This document shows positions 37,632-45,425 of a stretch of DNA of 64,000 bases, in pieces. Positions within the stretch are counted from its first letter, which is position 1; each line of letters begins with the position of its first letter. Made by a program: the position numbers and the translations under genes. The notes beneath the pieces were generated by a model. That model saw only the letters and a program-made list of their open reading frames with translations. It made no database searches and was not told the origin of the DNA. This stretch comes from Mediterraneibacter glycyrrhizinilyticus (lineage in GTDB: Bacteria > Bacillota > Clostridia > Lachnospirales > Lachnospiraceae), in contig NZ_JADMSO010000002.1 of NCBI RefSeq assembly GCF_015560805.1, positions 124,001-188,000 of the forward strand, written 5' to 3'.

Positions 37632-37988
37632 ATGATGGATGACAGTATATTTGGATTTATAGGCGTTTTGGTATTATTTTGCGGACTTTACGGTATTTAC
37701 GCATATGTGAAGATGAAAAAAGGAGGTCCGATCAACGAAGCGCTCCTTTTGGGGAAAAGCTATGTGGAATATAAGTGCAAAGACCGGGAGGGATTTTTGG
37801 CGAAAGCGCTTCCAGCGGTACTTATCTTTTCCGTTACGGCTGTGGTTTATGGAATTATCGATGCGATCCATTGTTTTGTGACGCCGATCGCGGTCGTAGA
37901 CTATGTCGGAATGTTTTTGTTTTTAGCTGTTTTAGTCTGGTATATGGTATATACAACAAAATTGAAAAAAGAATTTTTCCGCTCGTAA
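37632..37988 (+). CDS. Small membrane protein of unknown function
   Basis: A 118-residue protein with three hydrophobic segments: ~8-26 (FGFIGVLVLFCGLYGIYAYV), ~62-82 and ~88-107. A short Lys-rich stretch (KMKKGGPINEALLLGKSY) lies between the first two, and KLKKEFFRS forms the C-terminus. No family is recognised. It starts 2 nt after the thrC stop, so it is probably the last gene of that transcript, ending at the terminator at 38016-38052. Confidence 0.7.
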   Translation: MMDDSIFGFIGVLVLFCGLYGIYAYVKMKKGGPINEALLLGKSYVEYKCKDREGFLAKALPAVLIFSVTAVVYGIIDAIHCFVTPIAVVDYVGMFLFLAVLVWYMVYTTKLKKEFFRS

Positions 37989-38015
37989 GAGAGAATCGGA
38001 AAGAAGACGAAAGTG

Positions 38016-38052
38016 AGGACCTTGTGATGTTTTTGGCATCAGGTCCTTTTTT
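38016..38052 (+). terminator. Intrinsic terminator after the leuCD-thrC unit
   Basis: AGGACC..TGATG pairs with CATCA.GGTCCT (38016-38029 with 38037-38047), followed by TTTTTT. Confidence 0.85.
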
Positions 38053-38117
38053 CGTTGCGGTATATGACGAAAGGAAGTCCGACGAACCGGTTCATAGAAA
38101 ATCTCCGAAAACGACTA

Positions 38118-38146
38118 TTGACAAATCGAAGAGGAGGGGCTATGAT
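38118..38146 (+). promoter_or_regulatory. Consensus sigma-A promoter for the surface adhesin
   Basis: A perfect TTGACA -35 (38118-38123) and TATGAT -10 (38141-38146) are spaced exactly 17 nt apart. Transcription would start near 38153, giving a leader of about 245 nt. The gap 37989-38397 holds only this promoter, the preceding terminator and the leader elements listed next. Confidence 0.8.
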
Positions 38147-38244
38147 TGTGTTACTCGTCTTAGGACATTTCTAAAATTCACGGGAATTTCATCCCAGGAT
38201 CCAAAACGAGTTTTACAACAGAAGAAAGGAGGAGCGCAGCGCTT

Positions 38245-38283
38245 ATGGGCGAGGTGTACGATATGCTGCATGATCAAAATTAA
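38245..38283 (+). CDS. Possible leader mini-ORF 1 (12 residues)
   Basis: MGEVYDMLHDQN, preceded by AAAGGAGGAG at 38225-38234, a strong ribosome binding site with slightly long spacing. It lies in the adhesin leader. Coding status is unproven; it may be a leader peptide or chance. Confidence 0.35.
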   Translation: MGEVYDMLHDQN

Positions 38284-38338
38284 AATGCGGCAGATGAAAA
38301 AGTAACAGATGAGAGATGTGGTGTTTCCGGTTAAGAAA

Positions 38339-38391
38339 GGAGGCATCGAAAATGAAGAAAAGATTCCCTGCCTCCGGTCGATAAAAGGAGG
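38339..38391 (+). promoter_or_regulatory. Competing Shine-Dalgarno pairings in the adhesin leader
   Basis: TGCCTCC (38369-38375) can pair with the upstream GGAGGCA (38339-38345, ribosome binding site of mini-ORF 2), or its CCTCC can pair with GGAGG (38387-38391), the ribosome binding site of the adhesin. The two pairings exclude each other, and mini-ORF 2 runs across the CCTCC. This has the form of a translational attenuator; it is inferred from sequence only. Confidence 0.45.
38352..38384 (+). CDS. Possible leader mini-ORF 2 (10 residues)
   Basis: MKKRFPASGR, with AAAGGAGG 7-8 nt before its ATG. Its stop codon TAA lies immediately before the AAGGAGG of the adhesin, so a ribosome finishing here would be placed at the adhesin start. 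Coding status is unproven. Confidence 0.4.
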   Translation: MKKRFPASGR

Positions 38392-38397
38392 AGAAAG

Positions 38398-41300
38398 GTG
38401 AACAGAGGAAAACGATGGATCCGCTGTGCGGCGGCAGCATTGATCGTTCTGCTGTTTCCGCTTGCATCGGCAGTTCATGCCGAGGAAGCACCCGGCATGG
38501 CGGAAACGGAACAGACGCAAAATGAAAGCGGAAGAAAGACCAGTGATCTGGAACGTTTATTCGGACCGAAAGAGGGAGAGCTCGACACAAGGATTTCCGC
38601 GACTGCATGGCGAAATTATCTTGAAAAGAATCAGGTTCCGTTTTCGGGTGAAACATATTGGAGCAGTCATTTGCAGGATACGGATATTATCATTGGATCC
38701 AATTATGACGACGGAACCGTGGTTTTTCAATGGAATGAGGGCGTGATCGGAATCAACGGACAGCCGACGATCTGTATTGATGCAAAAACATCATTCAGAG
38801 ACGGGATCCAGTATTATCCGACAGATGCGCAGGAGGTTGGACTGAATGAGACGGAAGTTACGAGACTCGCGTTGTATCAGGAATACATTTACAATCAGAG
38901 AAGCGACTTGGATGATCTCGGGAAATATTTCTTTACACAGCTCCTTGTCTGGAGAGAGCTGAATGAATATTACGGATGGGGATGGCCAAACCTGCATATT
39001 TTTTCGGGAAGTGCGTCTTGGACAGACCTTGCTTTTCAGGAAGAAGTACTGACTTCGGCGGTAAATTGGGTGCAGGAGATGGAAAGATCCGGGAGATACA
39101 CCGGGCATGGTACATTTTATGTGTGCGAATATTGGCAGGCTCAGGCAGTATTATGGTTGACAGAGAATACCGGCGGGCTGGAATTGTACAAAGAATCGGA
39201 AAATCCGTCCGTCACGGAGGGCAATGCTGCATATTCTCTGGAGGGAGCGCAGTATGGCGTGTACCGTGACAGCGGCGATTATGTCAATCCGGATGCAGTG
39301 ATCACAACCGATGCCAATGGTTATGGAAAGGCAGAAAACCTGCCGGTGGGAGAATATTGGATCAAAGAGCTTGTGCCGCCGAAAGGATATGCGTTAAATC
39401 CGGACTGGTCGGAATCGACAGTATCAGTACCGGGCGGACAGATGGGGGTATATCACGCGAAAGACAAGGCTATCCATGAACCGATTTCTGTGATCGTGGA
39501 AAAGACAGATGCGGATCAAGGGGAGCAGCCGTCAGAGGAACAGCTTAAGAAGCTGGAGGGAGCACGGTTCGAGGTGAAATATTATGCAGTGGATCCGGCA
39601 GTCTATGATTCGGATCCGGCAGACAGTGGGATTGCCCCGGCGCGAACCTGGGTGTTGGAAACAAAATATGATAAAACGTATCATCAGGTCTTGGCAAAAC
39701 TCGAGGAAGCGTATCTTGTATCGGGAGATGCATTTTATAAGACTGCTTCCGGAGAAAGCATGCTTCCGCTTGGGATCGTGACGATCCGGGAATGCAAAGC
39801 GCCAAACGGCTATCTTTTAAATGAAACATTGTATGTGCGGAAAATACAGGAAGATGGAACGGATCAGGAATCGGTTACAGGAGAACAGGTGCCGGTTGTT
39901 CCCAATACGCCGCAGAAGATCAGGATTCGTCTTCAGAAGGTAGATAAAGAAAGCGGAAAAGCAGAGTCTGCGGCGAATGCGACATTGAAAGGTGCGGTGT
40001 ATGAAGTACGTGACAGCAAAAATCAGGTTGTGGATACACTGACGACAGATGAAAAGGGGGCTGCTGTCTCCCGAGAACTGCTTCCGGGAACCTATAAAGT
40101 AAAGGAGGTCAAGGCTTCCAACGGATATTTGATCGATGAGGAAACTCACATTGTGGAGGGAGAAGCGACCGATCAGATTACACAGGTATTTGAATATGAA
40201 GTTGTAAGCGGGGAGACACCGCAGAAGATCCAAATTGAAATTCAAAAGGTGGACAGTGAGACGGACAAAGGAGAAGCACAGGGAGTGGCGGTCTTAAAAG
40301 GCGCAGAATATGAAGTAAGAGATCAGGCGGGAAACGTAGTGGAGACGTTGATCACAGATAAAAAGGGATATGCAAAAACGAAAGAACTTCCGCTTGGGAA
40401 TTATACGGTGAAAGAAACAAAAGCGTCCAATGGGTATTTGCTGGATGAGAAAGAATACCCGATCAAAGGAGAGGCGAAAGATGAGGAGAATCGGGTCTTC
40501 TTATACAAAACGAAGAGTAAGGAGAGGGTCATTCGCGGAGATGTGGAACTGATCAAACTGCGGGAAAATGAGAACGAGGATGAAGATACACTGCAGGGGC
40601 TGGAGGGCGTTGAATTTACGTTTACGTCGAAAACGACGGGAAAAACAGTTGTGAAGATCGTGACGGATAAAAACGGCTATGCGACCACAGCATCCAAAGA
40701 ACATCCGAGGGGAAGTCTTCCGTTTGACACATATCTGGTGGAAGAGACAAAACATCCGGAGGGGTTAAAACCGATAGAGCCGTTTGAAGTGACCATTCAG
40801 GAGGAGGGCATCGTGTGGAAAGGAATTTATAAAGAGGATAAGCTGATCGTCAGTCCGATCACCGTTGTGAAAATGGATGCGTCAACCGGAAAAAAGATTC
40901 CGATAAAAGGTGTGGAATTCCGTCTGCTCGATGCGGATAAGAAACCGATCATGATGACGACGCATTATCCGTCGGAAGTGGTGCATAAGACATTTAAGAC
41001 GGACGAAAACGGGCAGTTTACATTTCCGGAAAAGCTGAAATACGGAGTGTACTATCTGGAGGAAGTAAACGCGCCGGAGGGATATTTGAAAGGAGAACTC
41101 CTGCAGTTCGAAGTGAAAGAGGGAGCGGTGTGGGATCAGCCTTTGGTGGTGAAGTATTTTGATAAAAATGCAATGGGAAAAATACAGATCGAGAAAATCG
41201 ATGCGGAGACAAAAGAGAAACTTTCCGGCGCGGTATTTGAAGTGCGTGCGTCGGAGGATATTGTGACTCCGGATCAGACTGTGCGTATAAAGAAAGGAGA

Positions 41301-43236
41301 AGTAGCGGAAATATTGATCGTCGGAGAGGACGGGACAGCATTAAGCAAGGAGCTGTATATCGGTAAATATGAGATTCAGGAAACAAAGCAGCCGGATGGT
41401 TATGTGTTGGATCCGAAGTGCTATGAAGTGGAGATCAAGTATCAGGATCAAAACACGCCGGTCGTGCTGACGGAAATAAGTATACCAAACGAACCGACGA
41501 AAGTGCGGCTGGTCAAGAGCGAAAAAGGGAGCGAAACCCCACTTTCGGGCGTGACGTTTCATTTTTGGAAAAAAGGAGAAGAGAACGAAAAGAGGGAAGT
41601 GACGACTGAAAAAGACGGAACCATTCTTCTGGAACAGCTTTTGCCCGGAACGTATTGTCTTCAGGAGATCAGGACACTGCCGGGATATATATTGGATCCG
41701 GCGGTGTATGAAGTTGTAGTTGAAGCGGATGGAACTATAAACGGAGAGAAAGAAGAAATCCTGAATGTGGAGAATGATTACACGAAAGTGGAATTTACGA
41801 AGCATGATCGTGCAAGCGGCAAAGTATTAGAGGGCGGCCGATATCAGATCACAGATCTTTCGGGAAATGTTGTGGATGAGTGGAAAGGAAAGAAAACTCC
41901 TCATCTGACAGAAAAATTGCTGCCCGGAACCGAATATATTTTCAAGGAGATTGAGGCGCCGAGCGGTTATCTGGTCGCGGAAGATGTGCGCTTTACAGTG
42001 GCGAATACCGAGGAAATACAAAAAGTACGGATGGAGGATGAAAATGCAATGGGGAAAATCCGAATTGTAAAAACTGATCGTTCGACAAAGGAAAGACTGA
42101 ACGGGGCGGTGTTTGAAATCCAAGCGGCAGAAGATATTATAACGCCGGATGGTACGGTGCAGTTGAAAAAGGGAGAACTTGCAGATACGATCACAACCGG
42201 AATCGAAATAGAAGATATGGAAGAAAAAGGAGCCGGTATTGCATGCAGCAAAGAACTGTTTTTCGGGAAATATGTGATCACGGAGAAGAAACCTCCGGTC
42301 GGATATGTGTTGGATCAGCAAAGCTACCCGATCGATCTGATGTATGAAGATCAGGATACGCCGGTCGTTCTGAAAACGCTGCATTTGAAAAACACATCGA
42401 CAGAACTGACAATACTGAAACAGGATGCGGAGACAAAGGAGCCACTTTCCGGAGTACGTTTTACTGTCCGCGACAGTGCGATGCCGATTGAAAACGGAGA
42501 TACGAGCATCAGCGCGATTCAACTGTGGACAACCGATGAGAACGGAGAGATCCATTTGCGGGGACTTCTTCCGGGAACGTACTGGATTCAGGAGACGATG
42601 ACCGTTCCCGGGTATATGCTCGATCCGGTAAAATATACGATCGAGGTTTCTGAGGACGGACAGATCACGGCTGACGGCAAAAGTACAGACATTCTGCGCA
42701 TTCAAAACAAAAAAACACAGCTTCTGGGCACAAAAGCACGAAGTGAAAAAACAGGTACACAGGAGGCATTTCCGGAAAAAGAGACCGTATTGATCGATAC
42801 ATTGGAATTCCGAAATCTTCAGATTGGACAGGAATATCGGATTGTTGGAACTTTAATGAATCGGGAAAACGGAGAAGTGCTGCATGTAGATGGAAAAACG
42901 GTCACAGCGGAAACTTGTTTTGTTCCGGAAGAAAAGGATGGAACGGCAGAAGTAAGATTCAGTTTTGACGCAACCGGTTTAAATGGAAAGTCCGTTGTTG
43001 TTTTTGAAAAAGTATATATTGGAGAGACTGAGATTTTATCACATGAAGATTTGGAAGATCAGGAACAGACGATCCTGTTCGGTGTGAAGATGCCGGCAAT
43101 GAAAACAGAAGAAAAACCAGAGAGTGTAAAGACAGGAGATGACGTCTGGTTTTTGGCAGCAGTGCTTCTGACAGTGGTGATCAGCGGAAGCATGGTTGTC
43201 GCAGATCTTGTATACAGAAGAAAAAGGCGAAAATAA
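38398..43236 (+). CDS. Thioester/Cna-B repeat surface adhesin with VaFE domain, sortase-type anchor
   Basis: A 1612-residue cell-surface protein. It starts at GTG with AAAAGGAGG six nt upstream. A signal peptide (to ~residue 28, AHA/EE) is followed by a thioester domain with Cys126 (PTICID) and Gln181 (FTQLLVW), the pair that forms the internal thioester for covalent host binding. Then come about 11 SpaA/Cna-B (prealbumin-like) domains, most with a strand-one Lys (such as LQKVD, IEKID, IVKTD) and a late Glu in E-x-x-A/P-x-GY strings (KEVKASNGY, EEVNAPEGY), the isopeptide pair. A VaFE-like domain (SVVVFEK ... LEDQEQTI) precedes SVKTGD (1576-1581), a membrane segment and RRKRRK. The anchor motif is not LPXTG; it resembles the SrtB-like NPQTG/SPKTG class. 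No sortase gene is nearby. Confidence 0.9.
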   Translation: MNRGKRWIRCAAAALIVLLFPLASAVHAEEAPGMAETEQTQNESGRKTSDLERLFGPKEGELDTRISATAWRNYLEKNQVPFSGETYWSSHLQDTDIIIGSNYDDGTVVFQWNEGVIGINGQPTICIDAKTSFRDGIQYYPTDAQEVGLNETEVTRLALYQEYIYNQRSDLDDLGKYFFTQLLVWRELNEYYGWGWPNLHIFSGSASWTDLAFQEEVLTSAVNWVQEMERSGRYTGHGTFYVCEYWQAQAVLWLTENTGGLELYKESENPSVTEGNAAYSLEGAQYGVYRDSGDYVNPDAVITTDANGYGKAENLPVGEYWIKELVPPKGYALNPDWSESTVSVPGGQMGVYHAKDKAIHEPISVIVEKTDADQGEQPSEEQLKKLEGARFEVKYYAVDPAVYDSDPADSGIAPARTWVLETKYDKTYHQVLAKLEEAYLVSGDAFYKTASGESMLPLGIVTIRECKAPNGYLLNETLYVRKIQEDGTDQESVTGEQVPVVPNTPQKIRIRLQKVDKESGKAESAANATLKGAVYEVRDSKNQVVDTLTTDEKGAAVSRELLPGTYKVKEVKASNGYLIDEETHIVEGEATDQITQVFEYEVVSGETPQKIQIEIQKVDSETDKGEAQGVAVLKGAEYEVRDQAGNVVETLITDKKGYAKTKELPLGNYTVKETKASNGYLLDEKEYPIKGEAKDEENRVFLYKTKSKERVIRGDVELIKLRENENEDEDTLQGLEGVEFTFTSKTTGKTVVKIVTDKNGYATTASKEHPRGSLPFDTYLVEETKHPEGLKPIEPFEVTIQEEGIVWKGIYKEDKLIVSPITVVKMDASTGKKIPIKGVEFRLLDADKKPIMMTTHYPSEVVHKTFKTDENGQFTFPEKLKYGVYYLEEVNAPEGYLKGELLQFEVKEGAVWDQPLVVKYFDKNAMGKIQIEKIDAETKEKLSGAVFEVRASEDIVTPDQTVRIKKGEVAEILIVGEDGTALSKELYIGKYEIQETKQPDGYVLDPKCYEVEIKYQDQNTPVVLTEISIPNEPTKVRLVKSEKGSETPLSGVTFHFWKKGEENEKREVTTEKDGTILLEQLLPGTYCLQEIRTLPGYILDPAVYEVVVEADGTINGEKEEILNVENDYTKVEFTKHDRASGKVLEGGRYQITDLSGNVVDEWKGKKTPHLTEKLLPGTEYIFKEIEAPSGYLVAEDVRFTVANTEEIQKVRMEDENAMGKIRIVKTDRSTKERLNGAVFEIQAAEDIITPDGTVQLKKGELADTITTGIEIEDMEEKGAGIACSKELFFGKYVITEKKPPVGYVLDQQSYPIDLMYEDQDTPVVLKTLHLKNTSTELTILKQDAETKEPLSGVRFTVRDSAMPIENGDTSISAIQLWTTDENGEIHLRGLLPGTYWIQETMTVPGYMLDPVKYTIEVSEDGQITADGKSTDILRIQNKKTQLLGTKARSEKTGTQEAFPEKETVLIDTLEFRNLQIGQEYRIVGTLMNRENGEVLHVDGKTVTAETCFVPEEKDGTAEVRFSFDATGLNGKSVVVFEKVYIGETEILSHEDLEDQEQTILFGVKMPAMKTEEKPESVKTGDDVWFLAAVLLTVVISGSMVVADLVYRRKRRK

Positions 43237-43279
43237 ACAGAGACGATATGCAGTGATGTGTGTATGTCTAGAAGAGGGA

Positions 43280-43316
43280 AAGGATCCGGGGGAAAAGGCT
43301 TCGGATCTTTTTTCTT
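43280..43316 (+). terminator. Intrinsic terminator after the adhesin
   Basis: GATCCG (43283-43288) pairs with CGGATC (43302-43307), with flanking A/T pairs and a following TTTTTT. Confidence 0.7.
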
Positions 43317-43428
43317 TGCGCTTTTTGAGAATATTAAAAAAAGATCTCTTGAATTTAAAATATTACAGATGTAAGATTGAAAGGTAGGATGAAGAGATTT
43401 CTAAAAGAAAGAAAAAAGAGGTGAAGTT

Positions 43429-44724
43429 ATGTGGTGGAAAGAGAAAACCGGAAAATCTGTTTTCAGAAAAATGAGATATAGTATCGGTATTTTTCTGATT
43501 GTGGCATGCACGTTTGGATTCAACGGATGTGCGACAGAAGAAAAAGACAAAGGGCATGAGAAACAATCTGAACATGCAGAGGGAAATATACGAAATCAGA
43601 TCATATCCGATTCAAAGAAACTGGCAGAGGGGTATCGGGTACTTTATGAGGAAGCAGAGAAAGAAGAGCAATTGGATACTTTGGAATTTCGGCAGCAAGT
43701 GATCTCATATCTTGGAGAAGCCGGATACTCTGCCGTAGATTTGGAGAATCAGATCGATATGACTCATGCAGAGCAGGTGGAAACATTTTGTCGGGCGGCA
43801 GAGAATAAAAAGAAAGAAGAGGCGACGATATTGGCAGTACTGGATCACGGTGGATTTGTGCGCTATGATCTGACAACAAAAAATGGGAAGATTTATGCAA
43901 GAGAAAGTGCTTTAAATTGGAAAGATAATAAACCAATCGTGGACTATTATCATGAGTTTGAAGTATATGATTGGAAATATACCGAGAAAGGTTATCTCTT
44001 TATGGAAGAATACCATCCGCCCGGATATGACGGAGCAACAGGGGATATCGGATTTCGCGTGAAACCGCTGGATCCAAAATGCCGGGAACTGAACCGACAT
44101 TATGTACTTCCAATCGGATATGAATTAAATAATATGCTGATCACAAACTGGGATCCTGCGGATTATACGAATTTAGAATTGTATGATCTGTATGAACAAA
44201 TGTATTCGATGAAGTATGGAGAAATATTTCCATATAGGGGGGAAGAGGGGGCTGAATATCAGATCCCGGAGCAGTCGTTCGAGGAAGTTCTGCAGACGTA
44301 TCTGCCGATCAGCCCGACACAGATCCGGACGCAGACCATTTATAAGGAACAAAACCGGACTTACCGTTACAGACCGAGAGGATTATATGATTGTGAACTC
44401 CCATTTGTACCTTATCCGGAAGTGGTATCTTATGAGAAGTTGGAAAACGGGGAATTGAAACTGTTTGTGGAAGCTGTATGGATAAAAGAAAAAACAGATT
44501 GTGCGATCGCGAGTGAACTGGTCGTGAAACTGCTTGATGACGGCAAAGTACAGTATATATCGAATCGTGTGGTAGGAACGGAAGAGACAGAGGAGGAAAG
44601 CGGGGAAAATGCGGCAGGAAGTGCGAGCTTGAAAACAGAGCCCGCGCCGTGGTATACGCCACGGCTTACAGATGAAGAATGGGAAGGTTATTATGGAGGG
44701 ATATCGGATGAGTGGCGAGATTAA
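43429..44724 (+). CDS. Lipoprotein of unknown function
   Basis: A 431-residue protein with a basic N-terminus, a hydrophobic segment and the lipobox FNGC (Cys34), so it is probably a membrane-anchored exported lipoprotein. A charged helical region (~45-115) is followed by a mixed domain rich in Tyr, Trp and acidic residues (WKYTEKGYLFMEEYHPPGYDG broken at ~185-205). The C-terminus is Pro/Glu-rich and ends in WYTPRLTDEEWEGYYGGISDEW. No catalytic motif is recognised. AGAGGTGA precedes the ATG. It follows the adhesin but is separated by a terminator, and it ends at a terminator itself. Confidence 0.75.
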   Translation: MWWKEKTGKSVFRKMRYSIGIFLIVACTFGFNGCATEEKDKGHEKQSEHAEGNIRNQIISDSKKLAEGYRVLYEEAEKEEQLDTLEFRQQVISYLGEAGYSAVDLENQIDMTHAEQVETFCRAAENKKKEEATILAVLDHGGFVRYDLTTKNGKIYARESALNWKDNKPIVDYYHEFEVYDWKYTEKGYLFMEEYHPPGYDGATGDIGFRVKPLDPKCRELNRHYVLPIGYELNNMLITNWDPADYTNLELYDLYEQMYSMKYGEIFPYRGEEGAEYQIPEQSFEEVLQTYLPISPTQIRTQTIYKEQNRTYRYRPRGLYDCELPFVPYPEVVSYEKLENGELKLFVEAVWIKEKTDCAIASELVVKLLDDGKVQYISNRVVGTEETEEESGENAAGSASLKTEPAPWYTPRLTDEEWEGYYGGISDEWRD

Positions 44725-44759
44725 GAATTTGCAGGTGATAGAAGACTTTTTCGAATGTT

Positions 44760-44800
44760 AAAGTACAGAACAAACATTCGGTTTTTCTGTACTTTTATTT
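44760..44800 (+). terminator. Intrinsic terminator with an alternative overlapping stem
   Basis: AAAGTACAGAA (44760-44770) pairs perfectly with TTCTGTACTTT (44785-44795), followed by TATTTTAG. An 8-bp alternative stem CGAATGTT/AACATTCG (44752-44759 with 44773-44780) uses the loop of the first, so the two form a pseudoknot or exclude each other. Confidence 0.75.
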
Positions 44801-44843
44801 TAGATTCTGTTATAATGACGGGAGAGTATAAAGAGAGAAAAGG

Positions 44844-45277
44844 ATGGGATTTCTCTATAATGTGGAAACTCATACGATTAATTATCATCTGAAGAAAATA
44901 TTTGCGGATGGAGAATTAGATGAGAATTCAGTTATTCGAAAATTTCGAATAACTGCTTCAGATGGGAAAAACTATAACACAAAGCAATGGCAAGGATTGT
45001 TAATGCTTATTTGGATTTGGCAGAAATGCGGGCGGAAGAACAAGTTCCAATGAAAATGGAAGATTGGGCAGAACAATTTGAAGGAATTTTAAGGTTATCA
45101 AAGAAAGAAATTTTAACGCATGCAGGAAGTATATCAGCTCAAATAGCAGAAGAACATGCGTTAAGTGAGTTTAAAAAGTATCGGGTGAAACAGGATAGAT
45201 TGTATCAGAGTGATTTTGATCATGTACTGTTGGAATTGGAAATAAAGGAGGTGTCAGATGGAAAAAATGAACAATAA
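44844..45277 (+). pseudogene. rhuM: Decayed rhuM (virulence-associated RhuM family) remnant
   Basis: The first frame (44844 to ~44985) encodes VETHTINYHLKKIFADGELDENSVIRKF..ITASDGKNYNTK (ends quoted only), the RhuM N-terminal region. The second frame (~44986-45277) encodes IVNAYLDLAEMRAEEQVPMKMEDWAEQ ... FKKYRVKQDRLYQSDFDHVL (ends MKMEDWAEQ and DRLYQSDFD), the RhuM C-terminal region. The extreme N-terminus and about half the protein between the two parts are missing, and the junction changes frame at ~44985. It is not a functional full-length protein. Base composition is visibly more A+T-rich than its neighbours. TATAAT at 44811-44816 may be an old -10. The perfect palindrome AGTTATTCGAAA-A-TTTCGAATAACT lies inside (44930-44954). 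The family's function is uncertain. Confidence 0.75.
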
Positions 45278-45374
45278 AATATATTATCATTATTGCTATG
45301 TGGATACATTTTACAATATTATTCTAAAGCCTAGATTGCGGAAATGGCGTTTTCCTGATCTGAAGAACTGCTGA
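45258..45374 (+). CDS. Short ORF after the rhuM remnant (38 residues), doubtful
   Basis: Starts MEKMNNKIYYHYCYV with AAGGAGG at good spacing, overlapping the end of the rhuM remnant. It is rich in Tyr/Asn/Ile early and basic late (RLRKWRFPDLKNC). It may be the truncated start of a gene that once followed rhuM. No family is recognised. Confidence 0.3.
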   Translation: MEKMNNKIYYHYCYVDTFYNIILKPRLRKWRFPDLKNC

Positions 45375-45425
45375 TTACGCTAGGAAAGAACAGTTTTGAA
45401 ATTAGCTTAAAAGGAAAGGTAAATC

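Noticed and set aside
37775-38305. 176-codon frame across the thrC-unit terminator and the adhesin promoter
   Set aside because: Crosses a strong terminator and a consensus promoter, and overlaps the small membrane protein gene out of frame.
38398-43236. Tandem DNA repeat or CRISPR-like array in the adhesin
   Set aside because: Repeats are protein-level Cna-B domains with diverged DNA; no constant repeat-spacer pattern.
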